This document shows positions 18,694 to 26,962 of a stretch of 64,000 nt of DNA, one piece after another. How positions within the stretch are numbered: the stretch's first letter is position 1; every line of letters starts with the position of its first letter. The translations under genes were made by a program, and so were the position numbers. Under the pieces are notes generated by a model. The model saw only the letters and a program-made list of their open reading frames with translations. It made no database searches and was not told the DNA's origin. The DNA is from Parapedobacter koreensis (GTDB taxonomy: Bacteria > Bacteroidota > Bacteroidia > Sphingobacteriales > Sphingobacteriaceae): assembly GCF_900109365.1 (NCBI RefSeq), contig NZ_FNZR01000002.1, positions 744,001 to 808,000 of the forward strand, written 5' to 3'.

Positions 18694-19875
18694 CTAAGAT
18701 TCCATTCGCTCCACGACCAAGGCACTGGCACCACCACCGCCATTGCAGATGCCGGCGACACCAATACGGCCATCATTTTGGGCCAACACGGAAAGCAGTG
18801 TCACCACAATCCGTGCACCCGAAGCACCCAGCGGATGGCCAAGTGCCACGGCACCACCATTGACATTGACCCTATCGGTAGATAAGCCAAGTTCCCGGTT
18901 GTTGGCGATGGAAACCACGGAAAACGCCTCATTGATTTCATAGAAATCAACATCAGCGGCACCGATGCCCGCATGCTGCAATGCCCGGGGAATGGCCTTG
19001 GAGGGCGCTGTGGTAAACCATTCCGGTGCCTGTTGGGCATCCGCATACCCCCGTATGCGGGCCAATGGCCGCAAGTTGAGTTCGCTGAGCTTCGCCTCGC
19101 TGACCAATACCAGCGCCGCCGCCCCATCGTTGAGTGTAGAAGCATTGGCAGCGGTCACGGTACCCTCCTTTTTAAATACGGGTTTTAACAACGGCATTTT
19201 ATCAAACACCGCCGTGTGTATTTCCTCGTCTTCGGCCACCAGCACCACCTCCCCTTTCCGGCCGGGAACCTCGATCGGGATGATTTCGTCTTTAAATTTA
19301 CCCGCCGCCTGCGCTGCCTGTGCCCGCTTATAGGATTCAATAGCATACGCGTCTTGCTCTTCCCTGCTGATACGGCATGTTGAGGCGCATAGCTCTGCTG
19401 CCAACCCCATATGGAAATCATTGTATACATCCCAAAGTCCATCCTTGACCAGGCCGTCCGTCAGCTGCCCGTGCCCCAGCCTGTAACCTGTCCGTGCCTT
19501 ATCCAAGTAATACGGCACGTTACTCATGCTTTCCATGCCTCCAGCCACCACGATATCGTTGAAGCCCAATGCAATACTCTGCGCAGCCAGCATAATGGAT
19601 TTGGCTCCCGATGCACAGACTTTGTTTACCGTAGTAGCGGGTATATCGGGCAGTCCAGCAGCCTTGGCAGCCTGCGTAGCAGGAGCCTGCCCCAAACCGG
19701 CTGATAAGACGTTGCCGATATAAGCCTCTTGGATATGTGCCACGGAAAGCCCGGCATGCTGTACCGCCGCCTTGATGGCAGCGCCCCCCAATTGCGTGGC
19801 CGACAACGCGGATAACCCGCCACCAAAGCTGCCAATAGGTGTTCGCACCGCCGAAACAATATAGACATCCTGCAT
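18694..19875 (-). CDS. Acetyl-CoA C-acetyltransferase (thiolase)
   Basis: 393 residues. The acyl-accepting cysteine lies in TTVNKVCASGAKSIM (C87), the His in NGGAVALGHPLGASGARI and the second catalytic Cys in GICNGGGGASALVVE, a complete type II thiolase set. It either condenses two acetyl-CoA to acetoacetyl-CoA or runs the thiolytic reverse. No other fatty-acid or ketone-body gene is nearby, so biosynthetic versus degradative use is open. Confidence 0.95.
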   Translation of the reverse strand: MQDVYIVSAVRTPIGSFGGGLSALSATQLGGAAIKAAVQHAGLSVAHIQEAYIGNVLSAGLGQAPATQAAKAAGLPDIPATTVNKVCASGAKSIMLAAQSIALGFNDIVVAGGMESMSNVPYYLDKARTGYRLGHGQLTDGLVKDGLWDVYNDFHMGLAAELCASTCRISREEQDAYAIESYKRAQAAQAAGKFKDEIIPIEVPGRKGEVVLVAEDEEIHTAVFDKMPLLKPVFKKEGTVTAANASTLNDGAAALVLVSEAKLSELNLRPLARIRGYADAQQAPEWFTTAPSKAIPRALQHAGIGAADVDFYEINEAFSVVSIANNRELGLSTDRVNVNGGAVALGHPLGASGARIVVTLLSVLAQNDGRIGVAGICNGGGGASALVVERMES

Positions 19876-19970
19876 AACAATATCGGATTATAGGCGCTAA
19901 GTTACGAAATACGATGGAAACCTCAGCCAAACATCAAAATCCGGGAGTTAAAATAAACTTACAAAAAATG

Positions 19971-19998
19971 TTAGATTCATCTAAATTTCGTATTTTTG
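19971..19998 (+). promoter_or_regulatory. DtxR/MntR-like palindrome overlapping the metal-transporter promoter
   Basis: TTAGATTCATCTAA (19971-19984) is a perfect 6+6 palindrome with a 2-bp centre, extended by matching AA/TT pairs two bases further out. It resembles DtxR/MntR boxes (TTAGG-N-CCTAA type). It occupies the spacer upstream of TATTTTTG at 19991-19998, an exact -7 element, so a bound repressor would block polymerase. The likely binder is the DtxR-like domain fused to the permease three genes downstream, or a free homologue elsewhere. Confidence 0.55.
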
Positions 19999-20006
19999 CG
20001 TTCAGC

Positions 20007-20924
20007 ATGAGGAAAGTATATTTCGTTTTTGTTGCGCTATGGGGCATATCGGTATGCTCATCCTGCCAGCACCGAACAGGTGCGGATACAGGCCACGCAA
20101 CCCCCTATATACTGGCGACCACCGGCATGATTGCTGACATGCTCCAGCATATCGCGGGGGATTCGGCCGTTGTAGAAGCATTGATGCATCCCGGCGTAGA
20201 TCCGCATCTTTATAAAGCAAGCCAGGGCGACCTGCGCAAGCTGTTGGATGCCGACTTTATCTTTTACAATGGGTTGCACCTGGAAGGGAAGCTGGCCAGT
20301 ATCCTCAACAAGCAGAAACGCGTGAAACCGGTGGTAGCCGTGGGTGAAGGTTTAGCAGACCTGATCATGATCAATGCGGACACGTATGACCCGCATATCT
20401 GGTTTGATGTATCGCTTTGGAAAGCGGCTACCGCCCACGCTGCAAAGGAATTGGCACAACTTGATAGCAGCAATGCCACCTATTACCATGCCAATGCCCT
20501 TGCTTATATGGCTCAGCTGGACACACTGGATGCATGGGTGCATGCACAGCTAAACACCATCCCTCCCCGCCAACGGGTGCTGATCACCGCCCATGATGCA
20601 TTCAGCTACTTCGGCCGCGCCTATGGCGTGGAAGTAAGGGGATTGCAAGGCATTTCCACGCTTTCAGAATTTGGCTTGCAGGATGTATCGGCATTGGTAG
20701 ACTACATTGTTGACCGCCAGATACCTGCGGTGTTTGTAGAAAGCTCAGTGTCCGACCGCTCGTTGAAAGCCGTTTTGGCCGGTGTGCAACAACGCGGAGG
20801 TGCCGTACACATCGGCGGCAGCCTGTTTTCGGATGCCATGGGTACCCCGGGTACACCTGAGGGCACGTATATCGGCATGGTCCAGTATAATGTAAATACG
20901 ATTGTGGCGGCTTTGAGCAAATAG
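20007..20924 (+). CDS. Metal ABC transporter substrate-binding lipoprotein (TroA/MntA/ZnuA family)
   Basis: About 305 residues from the ATG at 20007, which begins a lipoprotein signal (MRKVYFVFVALWGISVCSSC). The longer frame from 19914 would start upstream of the -7 element. Cluster A-I metal ligand regions are visible: GVDPHLYKAS, YDPHIWFDV, LITAHDAFSYFGRAYG and VFVESSVSD. The His-rich loop common in zinc binders is absent, which with the MntR-like partner favours manganese (or iron) over zinc. It is the first gene of a four-gene operon. Confidence 0.9.
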   Translation: MRKVYFVFVALWGISVCSSCQHRTGADTGHATPYILATTGMIADMLQHIAGDSAVVEALMHPGVDPHLYKASQGDLRKLLDADFIFYNGLHLEGKLASILNKQKRVKPVVAVGEGLADLIMINADTYDPHIWFDVSLWKAATAHAAKELAQLDSSNATYYHANALAYMAQLDTLDAWVHAQLNTIPPRQRVLITAHDAFSYFGRAYGVEVRGLQGISTLSEFGLQDVSALVDYIVDRQIPAVFVESSVSDRSLKAVLAGVQQRGGAVHIGGSLFSDAMGTPGTPEGTYIGMVQYNVNTIVAALSK

Positions 20925-20933
20925 AACAAGCAT

Positions 20934-21722
20934 ATGATTGTACATACACAACAACCCGTACTTGAAGTACACGATCTCACGGTAAGCTATTCGCGCAAAC
21001 CTGTGCTGTGGGGCGTAGACTTCACGCTGCCTACCGGCTGCATAGCAGGCATCGTAGGCCCCAATGGTGCCGGTAAATCCACGTTGCTTAAGAGCATCAT
21101 GGGTCTGATTCCCCTTTCAAGTGGGTACGTCAAGCTGTTTGACCGCCCCTTGGAGGAAGTACGGCACCGCGTGAGCTACGTGCCGCAACGCGAATCGGTC
21201 GACTGGGATTTTCCGGTCTCGGTCTTGGATGTGGTACTCATGGGCCGCTATGGCAAGGTGGGGCTTTTTCGCAATACCGGTACGCGTGACAGCGCGATTG
21301 CGCTTGATTGCCTGGACAAGGTGGGCATGTCGGCATTTGCCAAGCGCCAGATTTCGCAACTGTCCGGCGGCCAGCAGCAACGTGTCTTCCTTGCGCGGGC
21401 ATTGGCCCAGGAGGCCGACATCTATTTCATGGACGAGCCCTTTGCTGGCGTAGATGCCGCTACGGAGCAAGCCATTATCAAGCTACTGCGCGAAATGGCT
21501 TCCGCCAATAAGACCATTGTGGTGGTGCACCATGACCTGCAATCCGTCCGTGCCTATTTCGACTGGCTGATTCTGCTCAACATGCACTTGGTTGCAGCAG
21601 GGCCAACCGATCAGGTCTTTACCGAAGAAATGATGCAGCAAGCCTATGGTGGCAGGCTCAGCCTGTTGTCACAGGTGGGTGATGTCATGGAAAAACGTGC
21701 CTTCCCCAGCAGGGAGCATTAA
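20934..21722 (+). CDS. Metal ABC transporter ATP-binding protein
   Basis: 262 residues. Walker A GPNGAGKST, Q-loop PQRESVDWDFPVSV, signature LSGGQQQR, Walker B IYFMDEPFAGVD and the switch His (VVHHDLQSV) are all present, with the PVSVLDVVLMGRYG phrase typical of MntB/TroB/ZnuC ATPases. It begins 9 bp after the binding-protein stop and 14 bp before the first permease, and energises metal import. Confidence 0.95.
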   Translation: MIVHTQQPVLEVHDLTVSYSRKPVLWGVDFTLPTGCIAGIVGPNGAGKSTLLKSIMGLIPLSSGYVKLFDRPLEEVRHRVSYVPQRESVDWDFPVSVLDVVLMGRYGKVGLFRNTGTRDSAIALDCLDKVGMSAFAKRQISQLSGGQQQRVFLARALAQEADIYFMDEPFAGVDAATEQAIIKLLREMASANKTIVVVHHDLQSVRAYFDWLILLNMHLVAAGPTDQVFTEEMMQQAYGGRLSLLSQVGDVMEKRAFPSREH

Positions 21723-21736
21723 GCCGGGAGGAAACC

Positions 21737-23023
21737 ATGCAGAATTTAATCGATTTCATTTCGTTTTCGGATCCCAATGTACGCTATGTCGTACTCGGCA
21801 ATGTGCTGCTCGCCGCCAGTGCGGCCATGGTAGGTGCCTTTATCCTGCTTCAGAAAAAAGCGCTGGTGGGCGATGCGGTATCCCATGCAGTTTTGCCTGG
21901 TGTTTGCGCCGCATTCCTGTTTTCCGGCAGTAAAAATACAGCGCTCATGCTGATCGGAGCCTTCGTCTCGGGCTGGCTGGCCTTGATTACCATCGACTAC
22001 ATCGCTGCCAAGTCCAAAATCAAAAAGGATGCTGCCATCGGTTTGGTATTATCGGTATTCTTCGGTACGGGCATGGTGATGATGACCTACATCCAGCAAT
22101 CGGGCAATGCTGCACAAAGCGGGCTTGACCACTTCATCTTTGGCAACGCCGCCACCCTTGTGGGCGCAGACTTGGTGGTTTTCAGCATCCTTGCCGCGGT
22201 ATTGCTCCTTGCGGTGGGCGTATTCTTTAAAGCGTTTGCGTTGGTCGCTTTCGACAAGCCTTATGCCGAAGCACTGGGCTATCCCGTGCGTAGGCTTGAC
22301 CTGTTGCTTACCAGCCTTACCGTATTAGCGGTAGTCACGGGCATTACAGCCGTAGGCGTCGTGCTGATGGCGGCCATGCTGGTCACGCCTGCCGCGGCTG
22401 CGCGCTATTGGACAGACAATATCCGGCGTATGGTGGGCATCGCCGTAGCCTTCGGGGTATTCGCGGGCCTATCCGGTGCTTACATTTCGTATGTCGCCCC
22501 CGCCATGCCTACCGGTCCATGGATGGTGGTGGTCTCATCCGCCATTGCCTTCTTTTCGTTCTTCTTCGCGCCCCGGAAAGGAATCGTACCACGGATGTAC
22601 ATGCAGCGCAAAAACCAGCGGGTGATTGTGGAAGAAAACACACTAAAAATGTTTTACCACCTTGGTGAACGGAATAGCCATTTTGACGGCATGAGAAGCC
22701 TGGATGAATTGGCCAGCACCCGGGAAGTCAACAAGGCCTTGCTGAAAACGGCCTTGCGGCGACTGGTCGCAAAGGGGTTATTGGCCTCGCGGGACGGCCA
22801 ATGGGCGCTGACGGATGCGGGACACCAAAAAGCCATGCGGGTAGTCCGGTTACACCGCCTGTGGGAATTGTACCTGACAAAATATATGGATATTGCTTCC
22901 GATCATGTGCATGATGATGCCGAAACCATCGAACACATCCTCACCCCTGAATTGGAGCGTGAGCTTGAACATCAGTTGGGATATCCCGATAAGGATCCGC
23001 ACGATACGGAGATTCCGAAATAG
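21737..23023 (+). CDS. Metal ABC transporter permease fused to a DtxR/MntR-type regulator domain
   Basis: 428 residues against about 280-300 for the permease alone. Residues 1-285 form a TroC/ZnuB-type permease (GDAVSHAVLPGVCAAFLFSG, MLVTPAAAARYWTD). From about 295 the chain becomes a winged helix (TLKMFYHLGERN ... LLKTALRRLVAKGLLASRD.QWALTDAG) and then a DtxR metal-binding/dimerisation domain. Residues matching MntR ligands are kept: H373, E377, E396, E399 and H400 (DDAETIEHIL), ending GYPDKDPHDTEIP. A metal sensor is thus physically attached to the importer. It may bind DNA at the membrane, gate transport, or both. Confidence 0.93.
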   Translation: MQNLIDFISFSDPNVRYVVLGNVLLAASAAMVGAFILLQKKALVGDAVSHAVLPGVCAAFLFSGSKNTALMLIGAFVSGWLALITIDYIAAKSKIKKDAAIGLVLSVFFGTGMVMMTYIQQSGNAAQSGLDHFIFGNAATLVGADLVVFSILAAVLLLAVGVFFKAFALVAFDKPYAEALGYPVRRLDLLLTSLTVLAVVTGITAVGVVLMAAMLVTPAAAARYWTDNIRRMVGIAVAFGVFAGLSGAYISYVAPAMPTGPWMVVVSSAIAFFSFFFAPRKGIVPRMYMQRKNQRVIVEENTLKMFYHLGERNSHFDGMRSLDELASTREVNKALLKTALRRLVAKGLLASRDGQWALTDAGHQKAMRVVRLHRLWELYLTKYMDIASDHVHDDAETIEHILTPELERELEHQLGYPDKDPHDTEIPK

Positions 23024-23065
23024 CCGTAAGTTATAAGTCGGCAGGCAGCTTTAAATAGAAAGAAA

Positions 23066-23944
23066 ATGATAGCGTTTTGGATTATACTCACCGGAGCATT
23101 GGTAGCCATCACTTGTGGGCTGCTGGGATGTTTTTTGATTCTCCGTAAGATGAGCATGGTGGGCGATGCCATCAGCCATGCCGTATTGCCGGGCATTGTC
23201 ATTGCTTTTTTGCTCAGCGGAAGCCGCGAGACACTGCCCATGTTGCTGGGTGCCGGAGCCACGGGCATGCTGGCTACTTTTCTCATCGAGTATTTCCACC
23301 GGCGGGCCAACCTGCAGACCGATGCCGCTATCGGCGTTACGTTTACCTTTCTTTTTGCCGTAGGCATCATCCTCATCAGCGTCTTTGCCGGAAAAGTAGA
23401 CCTTGACCAAGATTGTGTATTATACGGCGAAATCGCCTATGTCCCTATCGACCTGTGGGTGATGGATGGCGGCATTATCTTAGGACCCCGTCCGGTATAC
23501 ATCCTATCTGCCATGCTGCTCGTCGTCATTTTGTTTATCAAAGTGGGCTACAAAGAGCTCAAGCTGACATCGTTTGACCCTGCCTTTGCATCGGCATTGG
23601 GCATCTCCACCGCCCTCTGGCATTACTTGCTCATGGCTGCTGTATCATTGACGACCGTTAGCTCTTTCGAGTCTGTCGGAGCCATACTGGTCATTGCGTT
23701 CCTCATCGGCCCGCCAGCCACTGCTTACCTGCTGACCCACGACTTGAAACACATGCTCGCCATCACAGCCGTGCTGGGTATTTTCATCGCTTTTGCAGGC
23801 TATTGGATGGCCTACTGGCTGAATGCGTCCATTGCTGGTTGCATGGCTGTGGTCACGGGCATATGCTTTGCCTCCGTGTTTGTCGCCCAGCGCATTGCCA
23901 AAAGGAAAAGCAGCCCAGCCATGCCGGGAGAGGCTATCGGCTAG
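23066..23944 (+). CDS. Metal ABC transporter permease (second subunit)
   Basis: 292 residues with about eight to nine membrane helices and the ABC-3 family phrases LRKMSMVGDAISHAVLPGIV, GAILVIAFLIGPPATAYLLT. It pairs with the fused permease upstream (42-bp gap), as TroC/TroD or MntC/MntD do. It has no regulator extension. The gene ends 12 bp before a convergent VOC gene. Confidence 0.95.
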   Translation: MIAFWIILTGALVAITCGLLGCFLILRKMSMVGDAISHAVLPGIVIAFLLSGSRETLPMLLGAGATGMLATFLIEYFHRRANLQTDAAIGVTFTFLFAVGIILISVFAGKVDLDQDCVLYGEIAYVPIDLWVMDGGIILGPRPVYILSAMLLVVILFIKVGYKELKLTSFDPAFASALGISTALWHYLLMAAVSLTTVSSFESVGAILVIAFLIGPPATAYLLTHDLKHMLAITAVLGIFIAFAGYWMAYWLNASIAGCMAVVTGICFASVFVAQRIAKRKSSPAMPGEAIG

Positions 23945-23955
23945 GCGCTATCATC

Positions 23956-24378
23956 TTATTGCGCTTGCGTAGGAAAATTGATCATCCAGTGCACGCCAAA
24001 TTTATCCGCAAAGGAACCAAAGTAATCGCCCCAAAACATATCTTCCATGGGCATTTCGACGTTTCCATCGGCAGAAAGCCCATTAAACAACCTATCGGCT
24101 TCCTCCCTGCTATCCGGCGTGATGGAAATGTAGTTGTTGTTGCCTACATGCAAGACATGCCCCGCAGAGGGCAGGCAATCCGATGCCATCAGGTGCTGGC
24201 CGTCGCCAATGGGAATGGCAACATGCATGGCGCGCTGTTTCTCGTTTTCCGGCAATTCCTCCCCACCGGGTGCATCGCCCATACGCTGGACAAACAGTTC
24301 TCCGCCAAAAATCGATTGATAAAACCGGAACGCCTCTTCCGCATTGCCATCAAAATTCAAATAGGGATTGAGTTTCAT
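23956..24378 (-). CDS. VOC family protein, PhnB-like
   Basis: 140 residues from MKLNPYLNFDG; the frame is open further upstream but that stretch lies ahead of the -7 element at 24410-24417. It shows the PhnB/3-dmu-9_3-mt pattern (YLNFDGNAEEAFRFYQSIFGGEL, FWGDYFGSFADKFGVHWMINF). These dimeric beta-alpha folds are often annotated glyoxalase-like; the metal ligands and substrate are uncertain. Confidence 0.92.
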   Translation of the reverse strand: MKLNPYLNFDGNAEEAFRFYQSIFGGELFVQRMGDAPGGEELPENEKQRAMHVAIPIGDGQHLMASDCLPSAGHVLHVGNNNYISITPDSREEADRLFNGLSADGNVEMPMEDMFWGDYFGSFADKFGVHWMINFPTQAQ

Positions 24379-24409
24379 AATTATTTGTTTGTTGTGTCGT
24401 TTATGCCTA

Positions 24410-24417
24410 CAAAGATA
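24410..24417 (-). promoter_or_regulatory. -7 element of the VOC gene
   Basis: Minus strand TATCTTTG, an exact TAnnTTTG match, 31 nt ahead of the ATG at 24378. No convincing -33 TTTG. Confidence 0.45.
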
Positions 24418-24499
24418 GCCTACATCACTATCAACCGTGGTGGGGGAATGCGCCAACCGTAAGGGGCGATCGTGACAAAAAACAGAAATTTGAAAAACA

Positions 24500-24531
24500 T
24501 TTTGCGGAATACGGATTAATAGATACATTTG
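24500..24531 (+). promoter_or_regulatory. Promoter of tRNA-Leu
   Basis: TTTTG at 24500-24504, exactly 19 bp, TACATTTG at 24524-24531: a full match to the Bacteroidota consensus. A perfect 6-bp hairpin TCCCCG-AAA-CGGGGA (24534-24548) begins the 5' leader before the tRNA. Confidence 0.75.
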
Positions 24532-24565
24532 CATCCCCGAAACGGGGAATCGTACTTTACAATAA

Positions 24566-24647
24566 GCCCAGGTGGCGGAATAGGTAGACGCGCTGGTCTC
24601 AAACACCAGTGGGGCGACCCATGCCGGTTCGATCCCGGCCCTGGGTA
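24566..24647 (+). tRNA. tRNA-Leu (CAA anticodon)
   Basis: 82 nt. The acceptor stem GCCCAGG/CCTGGGT has one G-U end pair. The anticodon loop CTCAAAC gives CAA, reading UUG. A class II variable arm follows, then a T-arm with TTCGATC in its loop; the discriminator is A and CCA is not encoded. Its own promoter lies upstream and a strong terminator begins 4 nt after it. Confidence 0.95.
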
Positions 24648-24650
24648 CGG

Positions 24651-24683
24651 AACCCTCTTTACAGCATGTAAGGAGGGTTTTTT
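24651..24683 (+). terminator. Intrinsic terminator of tRNA-Leu
   Basis: A 12-bp stem (24651-24662 with 24668-24679, one T-G pair) and a 5-nt loop are followed by a T-run to 24683. Confidence 0.85.
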
Positions 24684-24864
24684 CGTTTTCTGGCTATTGC
24701 AACATGGGGGTATGGCTCATATTGCTTGTATCAATTAAGCTTTTCGAACGCACCGCGATGCAAATGTCCAATGCTGTCCATTTGGAAAAGGCCCACATGT
24801 GGAATAAGATGATAGATAAGCGCTCCTATCCTGAGAAGCAGGATTTATACGGCGGGATACTGGG

Positions 24865-25071
24865 TTATTCAGTAACGTCTTGTTCAGGCAAGGTTTTTAA
24901 CAGTTCCTTGGCAGGAACCTCTTTAATTTCCCCATCAATTTTCACCACGAGGTTTTCATCCTTGGCTGCCGCTTCTTCAGCGAGTTTGCGCAATGCTTTT
25001 TGAACACCAAAAAGAATTTTGTCAGTGAACGAATTTTTGTCTGGAAACAATGAAGCATCAATGTTGTTCAT
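24865..25071 (-). CDS. Small hypothetical protein downstream of zeta-toxin-like ATPase
   Basis: 68 residues from the ATG at 25071 (MNNIDASLFPDKNSFTDKIL), acidic and helical with a KVDGE/VKIDGEIKEVPA turn. Its start overlaps the end of the decayed ATPase frame on the same strand, the usual place for the small partner of Bacteroidota zeta-like ATPases. It is intact although the ATPase is not. Whether it acts as an antitoxin is unproven. Confidence 0.6.
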   Translation of the reverse strand: MNNIDASLFPDKNSFTDKILFGVQKALRKLAEEAAAKDENLVVKIDGEIKEVPAKELLKTLPEQDVTE

Positions 25072-25581
25072 CACACTGCCTTTTTATAACATCCCAAAGT
25101 TCGTCATTAAATACCATTTCTCCAAATTCGTCCCGCTTTGCGACCGACTGAGGAACAAGTTTCATATTGTCCAAAATCAACCATTTATCACATATTGGGT
25201 ATATAAATGTATCAAATTATGTACCCCCCTAAAATACCTTCGTATCACAACATTGTCGGAGATGTGATGCCCTCCTTTAGCTACACGTTTGGCAACACGT
25301 TTTATCGCCTGTTCGGGAGAATCCAGCCAGAAATAAAGTAAGACAACCTTATATCCGCAAGCCTTTGCCCGCTTGATTAACGACACGTAACTACGGGTTG
25401 CTAACGTAGTTTCAAAGCAAAATCGGCTTGTTCATCCAACAGCTCACGGATACGAGCAAGCATAATCCGGCCAGCTTCCAGCGCCACGCTTTCGGGATTG
25501 AAAGGAGAAAGGCAATATGGTATAACTGGCGGTGGTCTTTCCCGCCCCGTTGCAGCCCGCTATGATGTAAAGATAGTGCAT
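25058..25581 (-). pseudogene. Zeta-toxin-like ATPase, multiply broken
   Basis: Pieces of one protein can be followed through three frames on the minus strand. From the ATG at 25581 comes HYLYIIAGCNGAGKTTAS with a Walker A. Then there is an internal deletion and shift. A middle piece (SLIKRAKACGYKVVLLYFWL, VAKGGHHI...RRYFRGVHNL) is preceded by a one-base loss in what should read F-A-F-E-T-T-L-A-T-R. A second one-base loss at about 25200 shifts the tail, which reads PICDKWLILDNMK...ELWDVIKRQCDEQ up to TGA at 25058-25060. Intact relatives are about 190-200 residues. The protein cannot be made as it stands. Confidence 0.8.
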
Positions 25582-25604
25582 TTCAAGCCCCTAAAGCCGA
25601 AATT

Positions 25605-25665
25605 CGCCTTCCCATAGAAACCACCCCCATCGGTAGCTTTTTGGAGATGTATCCCTTTATTTGAG
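25605..25665 (-). pseudogene. Scrap of a HigA-like antitoxin N-terminus
   Basis: The minus strand reads GIHLQKATDGGGFYGK, close to GYLQKATDGGGFHALS in the intact antitoxin at 28607-28993. At DNA level 25617-25658 aligns with 28901-28938 with a small indel. It lies between the LytTR gene and the broken ATPase and has neither its own start nor an HTH. Confidence 0.5.
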
Positions 25666-25684
25666 TATTTAATGAACCTTTAGT

Positions 25685-26782
25685 TTATCGGTCAAGCCAT
25701 TTTTTAAATTCTGAAACTTTATTTTTGCTGATGATAATCGGCTCAGGACATTGGGGTCGGGTGGCTATACGTAATTGATTCCGTCCATATATCCATATAC
25801 TTTCAATCGCATTGACGTTGACAATATATTGGCGGTTGGCTCTGTAGAAGATTTCAGTATCCAATTCCTTCATCAAATCATCCAAGCTGCTGTTTATGGT
25901 ATAGGTATTGCCCTGAAAAGTGATGACAGAAACGCCATTATCATTCAAAACAATATAAACGATCTCATCGGTATCAATCGTTATGATTTCATCCTTCTGG
26001 TAGGTCATGAGCCGTTTCCGCGTGTTTTCTTTTTTCGGGATCGGACTATTTTCGGTATGCTGCTGCTTAAGTTCCAATTGCCTGTTGAGCATGCTTAAGC
26101 TGTTGATTTCCTCATTTAAACCAGAGATTTTCACATCCATTTCCGTTTCATACTTGCGGTATATCATCCATATCAGCCAAAAGCTACTACCAGTAATGAC
26201 AAGGATCAACCCTATCGTGCCCACTAAAAACCGTTGGTACAAGTTATCCAACTGCAATTGCAGAGCGTTGATATTAGTATGGCTTGCCAGCATCCAGTCC
26301 GTACCTTTTACGGGATAAACACTTACAATTTCGGAACTGCGGTTAGCCTGTTCAGGAAAATTTCTCACACCCGATGCCAGCAGGCCGCTTTTGAGTATAT
26401 CCTGAAAACTTTGTGTGCTGCCGGAGCCTGAAAAGCTGGAATTTCCGGCTTCTATCTTCCGGCCTATCAACGATGGATCAGGATGGCACAGTTCTATTCC
26501 ATCGGTGTTGTACATGCAGACAAATTCGCTTTGTACATCCGTGTTCTGAATACTTTGTTGCAAATTATCAATGACGTCAACGGAAGAAATGCCGGCCTGG
26601 AGCTGTTGTTCCAGCAACGTACCCAATTCCCGTATTTCCCGCTGGCCTGATTGTGCTTTCTGTGCTAACAGTGCTTCACGGGCGCTAACATAGTAATACC
26701 TTAACGATCCCAAGGCAGTCACCAACGTGACCAACGCAATGGCGGAGAAGGTGAGTATATAAAGCTTTGTTTTTTTCATCAT
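25685..26782 (-). CDS. Membrane-bound Cache-LytTR transcriptional regulator
   Basis: 365 residues. Helix 1 (about 7-28) and helix 2 (about 188-212, FLVGTIGLILVITGSSFWLIWMI) enclose a periplasmic Cache-like sensor (VCMYNTDGIELCHPDPSLIGR, VYPVKGTDWMLASHTN). A coiled stretch then leads to a C-terminal LytTR DNA-binding domain (DEIVYIVLNDNGVSVITF ... FYRANRQYIVNVNAIESI). It is a one-component regulator that senses outside the cytoplasm. It is divergent from the P460/heme pair across 180 bp, so those genes are the obvious candidate targets. Confidence 0.88.
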   Translation of the reverse strand: MMKKTKLYILTFSAIALVTLVTALGSLRYYYVSAREALLAQKAQSGQREIRELGTLLEQQLQAGISSVDVIDNLQQSIQNTDVQSEFVCMYNTDGIELCHPDPSLIGRKIEAGNSSFSGSGSTQSFQDILKSGLLASGVRNFPEQANRSSEIVSVYPVKGTDWMLASHTNINALQLQLDNLYQRFLVGTIGLILVITGSSFWLIWMIYRKYETEMDVKISGLNEEINSLSMLNRQLELKQQHTENSPIPKKENTRKRLMTYQKDEIITIDTDEIVYIVLNDNGVSVITFQGNTYTINSSLDDLMKELDTEIFYRANRQYIVNVNAIESIWIYGRNQLRIATRPQCPEPIIISKNKVSEFKKWLDR

Positions 26783-26929
26783 TGAAACCGATAGCGCTAA
26801 ATTAGTTTTTTATACCCATCCCGCATATAGCTGATGCGTTTTCATTCCGCTTTAAAGCTAATTATTCCCTTTTACTTGCCATTTTCTCCCACTGACCAAT
26901 TCGTTGTTTTATAACCATTTCATTAGCAA

Positions 26930-26937
26930 TAGTTTTG
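26930..26937 (+). promoter_or_regulatory. -7 element of the P460/heme operon
   Basis: TAGTTTTG, an exact TAnnTTTG match, 26 nt before the ATG at 26963. A TTTT run ends 19 bp upstream where TTTG is expected. Confidence 0.45.
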
Positions 26938-26962
26938 TCCTGATAAATGATTATTGAAAACA

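Noticed and set aside
19914-20006. N-terminal extension of the metal-binding lipoprotein
   Set aside because: It would include the operator and -7 element and would bury the lipoprotein signal peptide.
23956-24606. Long 216-codon version of the VOC protein
   Set aside because: The first 76 codons cross the -7 element and the tRNA promoter region; family similarity starts at the ATG at 24378.
24566-24647. tRNA-Leu as an occupied attachment site
   Set aside because: No second copy of the tRNA 3' end and no integrase gene were found downstream within the window.
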